Source: Nectonema munidae (Eukaryota > Nematomorpha > Nectonematoida > Nectonematidae). From it: 64,000 nt of DNA. The stretch spans positions 594,833 through 658,832 of the forward strand of contig JAUIRK010000105.1 of the NCBI GenBank assembly GCA_030549495.1, in the 5' to 3' direction. A program made the position numbers and the translations under genes. Shown one piece after another: positions 57,965 to 64,000 of this stretch (position 1 is its first letter; each line of letters starts with the position of its first letter). The notes under the pieces are model-generated. The model worked only from the letters and a program-made list of their open reading frames with translations, was not told the DNA's origin and made no database searches.

Positions 57965-58417
57965 TGTCCTATCCAGTGAAATACACTCCTAAAATGGTAT
58001 TAGAGGCAAAAAAAAGTCACGAATACAAACATCGTTTTATCTCCTTCAAATCCTAATCAAATGATACCAACGATACACAAATGTGCGTCATATCTTGCAA
58101 ATCGAAATCACTTATTTGAAATCCACACATGATCGTATACTTCTTCATCCTGATTGCTTCACTTCTAATAAACCTTTGTTCTCTTTTTTTCTTTACATGC
58201 ACTTTTCTATTTCCCTCCTTATTCTTTCTGTCTCTTGTTCAACATGTAGCATTAATTTTTCATCTCTCACTCCATAGAATTGACCCAAAATATCAACTAT
58301 TGCTAAAAATTCGTTTCAGATACTATCTTATGATGATTCAAGCAATGCTTCAATAAAGGTTTGGAATGTATTGTTTTTTAACTTTAGAAGTTTAAGAATT
58401 TAGAAGTCTTTAATCAA

Positions 58418-60193
58418 ATGGCAATGTCAAAGAATAAAGTCAGAAGTAATGGGAGAGTCATCGCTCTTTTAGACATGGATTGTTTTTATGTTCAAGTGAT
58501 GCAAAGACTGAATCCTAAATACTGCGGTAAGCCCGTTATAGTTGTTCAGCACTCAACTGGTAAGCACGCAGGGATTCTGGCCGTTTCCTATGAAGCTAGA
58601 ATGTTTGGAATCATTAGAGGACGCACAACTCTTACAGAAGCCAAAATGAAATGCCCTACTTTAAAAGTTTTCTACGTTCCTTCTATTGGCGAAAAAGGCG
58701 ATTTAAGCATATTTCGCAGTTGTAGTGAAGAAGTGTTTGATGTTTTGATTGGCAGCTGTCATTTGCTGAACTCAGTGATAGAGAGGGCGAGCATTGATGA
58801 ATGTTTCATAGATTTAACTGTTCCCGTTGAACGAATCATGAACAGTGCGTTTGATGAAGGGTACTTCAATTCTCATTTTATGAAATCTCTGATCTCTGAC
58901 TGTGAACTAAATGTGAAAGAGGCCCGTCTAGTTTTTCTCGCAAACAGTTTGGATCAGCCCTTTCTTTTAACTGAGTATGCAGAGAAGCTTTTCATCTCTT
59001 CCTCCACCAAGATGAATTCGTGTCAGTTTCGCTTTCTCTCGTTGTTGATAGCAAGTGATATTATGCACAATGTTTTACGAGACCTCTTCCTTAAAACGAG
59101 TTTGACCGCATCATGCGGTGTTGCATGTAATAAAACTTTGGCTAAGTTGGTCAGTTCTTTGAACAAGCCCAATAAACTCACTGTTCTCTTGCCCGAAGGA
59201 ATAGATCCTCTTCTCGAAAGAACCCAAGTTTCCTCAATAAGAGGTTTAGGTGGCAAGCTTGGATCAGATCTTTGTAAACGCTTTAAAATTAAAATGATAC
59301 CACAAGTGCTACAGATCGATTTTATTTCGCTACGTGATGCATATGACAAAAAAACAGTTGACTGGCTTTTGCAAATTGGAGAAGGAATAGATTTAGAGCC
59401 AGTAAAAAGTAAATCACTCGTTAAAAGTATTTCAACAGGAAAAAATTTTGTTGGAAAATCTGTCATAACTTCGAAAGAAACTTTGATGCACTGGGTTGAT
59501 ATCTTAAGTCAAGATTTAGTCAAAAGATCAAAAGAGGATTCTAAAAAAAACAATCGCAAAGCAAGAACTCTTGTTATTTCATTATCTTTTTGCAAAAAGA
59601 AAAAAGTTGATGCAATTGATGATGAAAGTGGAAAAAGATGTAGACAGCCAGCGTGTCTTTCCCTTCAAACCAACTTTCCTGACTTGTCAAAGAGTTTCAG
59701 GACACAATACATTTCCCAATTGGCCTACAACTCCGCCATTAAACTCTGCTCTAAAAGTCATCAAAGCTTAAGTATAGGTAATATAACATTGACCTTGAAA
59801 CATTTCGAAATGCAAACGAGCGAGATGTCACAGAGTTGTGGCAACACTTTCATTGGGTCAGCAACCATTAGTTCAGGCCCATCAACTTCTACTTCATTGA
59901 GAGCAAACAAAAGTGATTTAGAGCGCGTGCATGAAGCAAGTGCATATGTCCAAGCTTTTAAAAGTTTGTTTAGCAACATAAATCCAGAAAAAACCTCCAC
60001 CTGCCACAATGAATCCTATGCTCAAATCAAGAATAAAAGACCTCATGCTCCACTCCATCCACTGTCAAGTGATGATTTTATGCAGACCTATTTTAGCCAA
60101 AAAGCTCAAAATGGTGCTAAGTCTACCTCCTCAATCACCTTTCAATCAAATTCTAGAAAAAAGCAGACTAAAATTTCATCATATTTTAAATAA
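58418..60193 (+). CDS. POLH: DNA polymerase eta (Y family)
   Basis: The 591-residue translesion polymerase starts RVIALLDMDCFYVQV with catalytic D19 and M20. VIERASIDECFIDLT supplies D127 and E128. R67 (FGIIRG) and Q44 match human R61 and Q38, which contact the incoming nucleotide. The motif order and spacing match Pol eta rather than Pol iota or kappa. The thumb (SIRGLGGKLG) and little-finger regions follow. The C-terminus ends in a canonical PCNA-binding box, QTKISSYFK (583-591), with a weaker DDFMQTYF at 552-559. The ubiquitin-binding C2H2 finger of vertebrate Pol eta (713 residues) is not visible. It has one exon. The start at 58418 has a good context (ATCAAATGG); a second Met is at residue 3. 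Its role is accurate bypass of UV dimers. Confidence 0.95.
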   Translation: MAMSKNKVRSNGRVIALLDMDCFYVQVMQRLNPKYCGKPVIVVQHSTGKHAGILAVSYEARMFGIIRGRTTLTEAKMKCPTLKVFYVPSIGEKGDLSIFRSCSEEVFDVLIGSCHLLNSVIERASIDECFIDLTVPVERIMNSAFDEGYFNSHFMKSLISDCELNVKEARLVFLANSLDQPFLLTEYAEKLFISSSTKMNSCQFRFLSLLIASDIMHNVLRDLFLKTSLTASCGVACNKTLAKLVSSLNKPNKLTVLLPEGIDPLLERTQVSSIRGLGGKLGSDLCKRFKIKMIPQVLQIDFISLRDAYDKKTVDWLLQIGEGIDLEPVKSKSLVKSISTGKNFVGKSVITSKETLMHWVDILSQDLVKRSKEDSKKNNRKARTLVISLSFCKKKKVDAIDDESGKRCRQPACLSLQTNFPDLSKSFRTQYISQLAYNSAIKLCSKSHQSLSIGNITLTLKHFEMQTSEMSQSCGNTFIGSATISSGPSTSTSLRANKSDLERVHEASAYVQAFKSLFSNINPEKTSTCHNESYAQIKNKRPHAPLHPLSSDDFMQTYFSQKAQNGAKSTSSITFQSNSRKKQTKISSYFK

Positions 60194-60201
60194 GTCTTTA
60201 T

Positions 60202-60207
60202 AATAAA
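60202..60207 (+). promoter_or_regulatory. poly(A) signal of Pol eta
   Basis: AATAAA begins 9 bases after the TAA stop, so the 3' UTR is short, as for the chitin-binding gene and Timeless. Confidence 0.5.
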
Positions 60208-60324
60208 TATTTTTATCATAATTAATGGAGCCTTTCAGCTCCTAAAATTTTCATAGAAGTACGTGTATATTAAAAAATTCGAAATTTTAAAAGAATAAAT
60301 AAACATATAGGCATTATTTTGTGG

Positions 60325-60493
60325 TACCCGGACATTTAGCCGAAAGACAATTGGCCGACAGACATCTGACCGAATGGACATTTAGCCGACGTACATTTGA
60401 CCGAACAGACATTTCACCGAACGGACATTTGACAGAACAGACGATTGACCGAACATAACAGACAATTGATCTTTCGGCCAAATGGCCGGACCC
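60325..60493. mobile_element. TIR element built of GACATTTGNCCGAA units
   Basis: The ends (CCCGGACATTTAGCCGAAAG and CTTTCGGCCAAATGGCCGGA) are inverted repeats of about 20 bp with few mismatches. Between them are seven to eight 15-20-bp tandem units such as GACATTTGACCGAACAGACA. No clear target duplication is seen. A fragment of the same family is at 33695-33775. Confidence 0.6.
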
Positions 60494-60774
60494 GCTAAAG
60501 ATGCGTATGTTATCTTACGCTATTTATAACACAATTTTGTATATCCTTACGTGCCACCAATGAAATGTATTCGTCTACAGAGCACAAGTTTCACGCTTAC
60601 AACTGCATTTGGAACTTCGTTCATCGAGTAGTAAGCATCTATGTAATCAATCACTCTTGCTCACTCAGGACTAATTTGCTATATTTTTGTAGGTTATAAG
60701 TGTCTAACTAATTACTGACCCACAAAAAACTGTCCCACAATATTCCATTTTATGGTTGGATTTGAAAATATGCT
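60494..60774. other. short non-coding interval
   Basis: Nothing is recognised between the CATTTGGCCGAA element and the minisatellite. Confidence 0.5.
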
Positions 60775-61250
60775 ATACTATACTAACATCGACTCTAAAA
60801 CTAACAATATACTAACTATGGTAAACCTAACTCTAAAACTAACAATATTCTAACTATGCTAAATCTAACTTTAAAACTAACATTCTAACTATACTAACAC
60901 TAACAATATTCTAACTATTATTCTAACTATGCTAACACAAACGTTAAAACAATATTCTAACTATACTAACACCAACTCGAAGACTAACAAACAATATTCT
61001 AACTATACTAAAACTAACTCTAACAATATTCTAACTATACTAACACTAACAATATACTAACTATGCTAACACTAACGTTAAAAATAACAATATTCTAACT
61101 GTACTAACACCAACTCTAAGACTAACAATATTCTAACTATACTAAAACTAACTCTAACAATATTCTAACTATACTAACACTAACAATATACTAACTATGC
61201 TAACACTAACGTTAAAACTAACAATATTCTAACTGTACTAACACCAACTC
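60775..61250. repeat. CTAAC-rich minisatellite
   Basis: Units of about 30-40 bp are built from AACAATATTCTAACTATACT and AACACTAACTCTAAAACTA blocks with frequent partial units. The CTAAC/GTTAG core recalls telomere-type motifs, but it is not a regular TTAGG array. A hAT inserted at its right side (61253). Confidence 0.85.
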
Positions 61251-61252
61251 TA

Positions 61253-64000
61253 CAGGCCCGTAGCTAGAACTTTTCACTTGGGAGGGCTGGAAAAAAATTT
61301 AGGGGGGCTAAATATTTTTACAAAAAATTTTTTTATATTTGTGGTTTATCTTTCCTGCCTTCAAAAAAATGACTTTTTGAAAATTTTTTTATAAACAATA
61401 AGTGTCAAACTTTTACTTTACATGTTTTGAAAAATAAAACAATATTAAAATCAAAACAAAATTAATCTTCTTGACTTTTTTGAAAACTCTTTGCAAAATT
61501 CAATGAAATCAATGTTTTTCAACCTTTTAGATTCAAAACCAATCATTGAGAGATTCGCTTTGCGAGTACTCAACATTGTTCTCCTTTGTGGAGTGTCTAT
61601 ATTTGATAGAGTCGAAAATGATGACTCACATAAAGCTGTAGAACATGGGAAAGAAGCAAGGCTGGCAACAAAATTGTAAGTATCAGTGAAAACTTCTCTT
61701 TGCTCGTAAAGAACTTTCACAATATTTGGAATGGTAAACAAAACATTTTTTTTCTTCAGATAATTTTGCACCACTAATAACTCGGCTTCTGGAGGAATTT
61801 TGATAAGTTTGCTTATTTCTTGAAAGTTTTTAGTTTTGAAGCTTTCTGTTGATAGTTGAGTTATTATAGAAGCAATTTCTTTATACAAACATGAGTTTTG
61901 ATTGAAGCGTTTTTCATATTCAGTTAAAATGTGATCAATGGCGGAAAAAAATGAACTTTTGAGAACTAAAATAATTTTATCTAATCTTTGTCCAGTGGGA
62001 CAAGTCACTATAACATTTTTAAGTCGAGAACTAGAAAAAGTTTTTCTTTTCGAATTAACGTTTTCAATATTTTCTTTACCAATCATCTCTTCTCCAGTTT
62101 TCTTAACATCTTCAAAAACATATTCACTTCTTAGTTTTTTTATCTCAGCAAAAACGCTATCTGATATCTCCATTGCTGCAGCAAGATCAATTTCTCTTTT
62201 TTTGGAAGACTTTATCTGCAGGTTGTATCAAACTTAAAACTTTTTCTACTAAAACGGCTGCAAATGTAAATTTAATGTTTGAAAGTGTTGAATAAAATCC
62301 TTTTGCTTCTACTACAATTCCACCATCTATAGAAGCATCTCTGAGATTTATAATTGTTTTTAAAGTTTTTCTTATTTGACAAAATTCAGAGATGATAGCT
62401 TTTGTAGTTTGATAATGTCCGCTCCATCTTTGTTCTAATAATCTTTTCAAAGATATTCCATTATAATGTTTTGCAACTTTTGGACGTCGAAAAAAGGTAT
62501 ACAACGACTTACACTGATCGCAAAAGTCTTTGATAATTTTGTTATTACTAAAAGTGTCAATAATAATTAAATGAAGACGGTGATTTAGACAATGAACATA
62601 GGGAATTTTTCTTCCTAGTTTTTGTTGTAGAATTGCTTGTACTCCCACCGTTGCACCCACTCATGACACTTGCTCCATCAAAACATTGAGAAAGAAGTTT
62701 TCCAGAATCGATATCAGTTTCGTTCAGAATATCTATGCACTTTGAAGCAATTGAATTTGCATCGAGTTCATTATGATGAAGCGTAACAATGTCTAGCAAT
62801 GATTCGCTGGAATTTTTTCCATTTTTAACATAACGGATACCGATTGATATATTCTCTGTATTAGTTTTGTCTCTTGTGCCATCCATCATAAGTGAAAAGT
62901 TACCTGAATCGCATTCTTTAATATTGTTTGCAACAGAGTTTCTAACCATATAATGGAGAGTAGAAATAACTTCATTTTGCAGTTGTGGAGGAAGTGTATT
63001 TTGCATTCTGTTGAACATGAGAATTAATTATTTCTTTTAAGGTGCCGTCTTTTTCAATAGTGTAGTCAAAAAGGTTATTGAAAAGACCTTCTTCCCTTAG
63101 ATATATCTTCGTTGAATGTTCCTCTGAAAGCCAATTGATTGCTTGCTAGAAATTTAATTACATCAAGAATTGATCTCAAATAATATCTATTTTTTCTATT
63201 GCACCTCTGCAAACGAGAGTCGAAACAGAAGTGTCATTTTCCAAACGATGCTTTTTCTCTTTCCAAGCTGCCATTGAGTCAAGGTGAGAGCATGATGCCT
63301 GATGTTTGAGAAATCCTTTGTTTCCTTCATTTGCTTTTTTCCAGTTAGAAAAGCCATTCAAAGTAAAGCTGTGTCTCTTTGATTAATTTTGGCAAAAAGT
63401 CTACAGGGAAAGCAAAAAGCAGCGTCTTTCATAACTGAGTATTCAAGCCAAGGATATAAATTGTACCAGTTTTTCTGAAATGAACGTGAATCCGAATTTT
63501 TTGGAAAATTTATAATTGGACACGATCTACTATCTTTACTTAAATCAGTAATACTATTATGTTCAACATTATCTTCACAGATTATTTCTTGATGTTCTTG
63601 TCGAAACTTCTTTGCAGGAAGAGAATCAAGATTACTAGAGCTTGCTTCGCTTTTCTTATTTTTTTTTATTACAAATTTATCCATAAAATTTTTGTTTAAT
63701 TTTTGCTCAAATATAAAAATACTTTCAATATATTAAATTTAAAAACCACTTGTAGCCATTGCAAAACTGTGACAGAAAAATATTGTTTTTAATTATAAAA
63801 AAAGATAAATAAATAATATTGGATAAACAGTTAAATACAGTCAGAAGTCGCATTTAAACAGAGTCATAAAAAAAGGATAAAAATCCTATGCTATAAAAAC
63901 AATGTTGAAGAAAAAATATAAAAGGGGGGCTTTCCATTTTAGTTAGGGGGCTTTCTATATTATTTAGGGGGCTCAGCCCCTGCCCTCTGTCTACAGGCCT
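61253..64000 (-). mobile_element. hAT element, nearly complete, reaching the window edge
   Basis: The left end is CAGGCCCGTAGCTAGAAC, and the last bases of the window, CTCTGTCTACAGGCCT, complement it (AGGCCTGTAGACAGAG). The right terminus thus ends about one base past the window. It encodes a minus-strand transposase. AGGGGGGCT-rich segments lie just inside both ends. Confidence 0.8.
61451..63684 (-). pseudogene. hAT transposase (TTF zinc finger type), broken
   Basis: From 63684 on the minus strand the protein starts MDKFVIKKNKKSE. The TTF-type zinc finger follows (WYNLYPWLEYSVMKDAAFCF, then PCRLF, and FLKHQASCSHLDSM). Catalytic-region blocks come next (FSLMMDGTRDKTNTENISIG; LLSQCFDGASVMSG; VHCLNHRLHLIIID), then the C-terminal dimerisation motif (FPCSTALCESSFSTLSNIDT). 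The pieces occupy at least three frames, implying four or more frameshifts, so it is inactive. It belongs to the ZMYM1-like hAT transposases, as does the 18.2-kb element, but the two have different TIRs. Confidence 0.85.

Larger units (their letters stand above)
56801..58417. other. non-coding interval upstream of Pol eta
   Basis: Diverged repeats with ATTTGATTGA motifs lie at 57300-57680. A G-rich hairpin (57924-57946) beside CACTAATAGGG and TTAA (57961-57964) looks like the right end of a piggyBac-like element. A pyrimidine-rich stretch precedes the gene. No core promoter was identified for Pol eta. Confidence 0.4.

Noticed and set aside
59023-59466. A 147-residue minus-strand frame inside Pol eta
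   Set aside because: It lies antisense to the conserved polymerase thumb and little-finger region; it is a codon-bias shadow.

Overview
The window is AT-rich metazoan DNA dominated by transposable elements, with a few host genes between them. A secreted chitin-binding (peritrophin/CBM14-like) gene with a TATA box and an arthropod-type TCAGT initiator points to an arthropod. The density of hAT, Tigger/pogo, piggyBac-like and LINE remains would suit a copepod such as a parasitic sea louse, but the species assignment is inference only.

Host genes. (i) 0.6-4.3 kb, plus strand: at least six exons of an unidentified, probably extracellular protein; every intron is phase 1. (ii) 28.3-28.9 kb: the chitin-binding gene, with almost no UTRs. 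(iii) 29.9-33.5 kb, minus: single-exon Timeless (Timeout/TIM-2 type), a replication-fork protection factor. (iv) 38.8-39.4 kb, minus: single-exon GINS1/PSF1, a subunit of the CMG helicase. (v) 58.4-60.2 kb, plus: single-exon DNA polymerase eta with a C-terminal PCNA-binding box. So three intron-free replication-fork genes lie within about 30 kb.

Mobile DNA, left to right. A minus-strand LINE (5.5-8.3 kb) was split by a 619-bp non-autonomous hAT. A second identical hAT sits 3 kb downstream. The whole hAT-cargo-hAT block (6534-10726, 4.2 kb) reappears inverted and almost identical at 12740-16937. There it sits inside a Tigger/pogo element and is flanked as one unit by a perfect 8-bp target duplication (TTATATCT). 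This reads as composite transposition: two hAT MITEs moved the host and LINE DNA between them. It is the main discovery candidate in the window. Next come a nearly full-length hAT with a decayed TTF/ZMYM-type transposase (18.2-21.5 kb), a small LTR-retroelement fossil (22.3-23.0 kb), a pogo-like remnant, TTAA-flanked MITEs, LINE and SINE pieces, and several decayed hAT transposases (29.4, 35.2, 51.1, 55.2 kb). A 5.3-kb TIR element with a 9-bp target duplication (48.5-53.9 kb) carries an internal array of about 12 copies of an ~87-bp repeat, and a further hAT (61.25 kb to the right edge) sits in a CTAAC-rich minisatellite.

The genes show no operon-like co-organisation. Timeless, GINS1 and Pol eta act in the same process (fork progression and damage bypass), but whether their proximity matters cannot be told from one window. 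I saw no rRNA genes, no credible functional tRNA gene and no CRISPR array.
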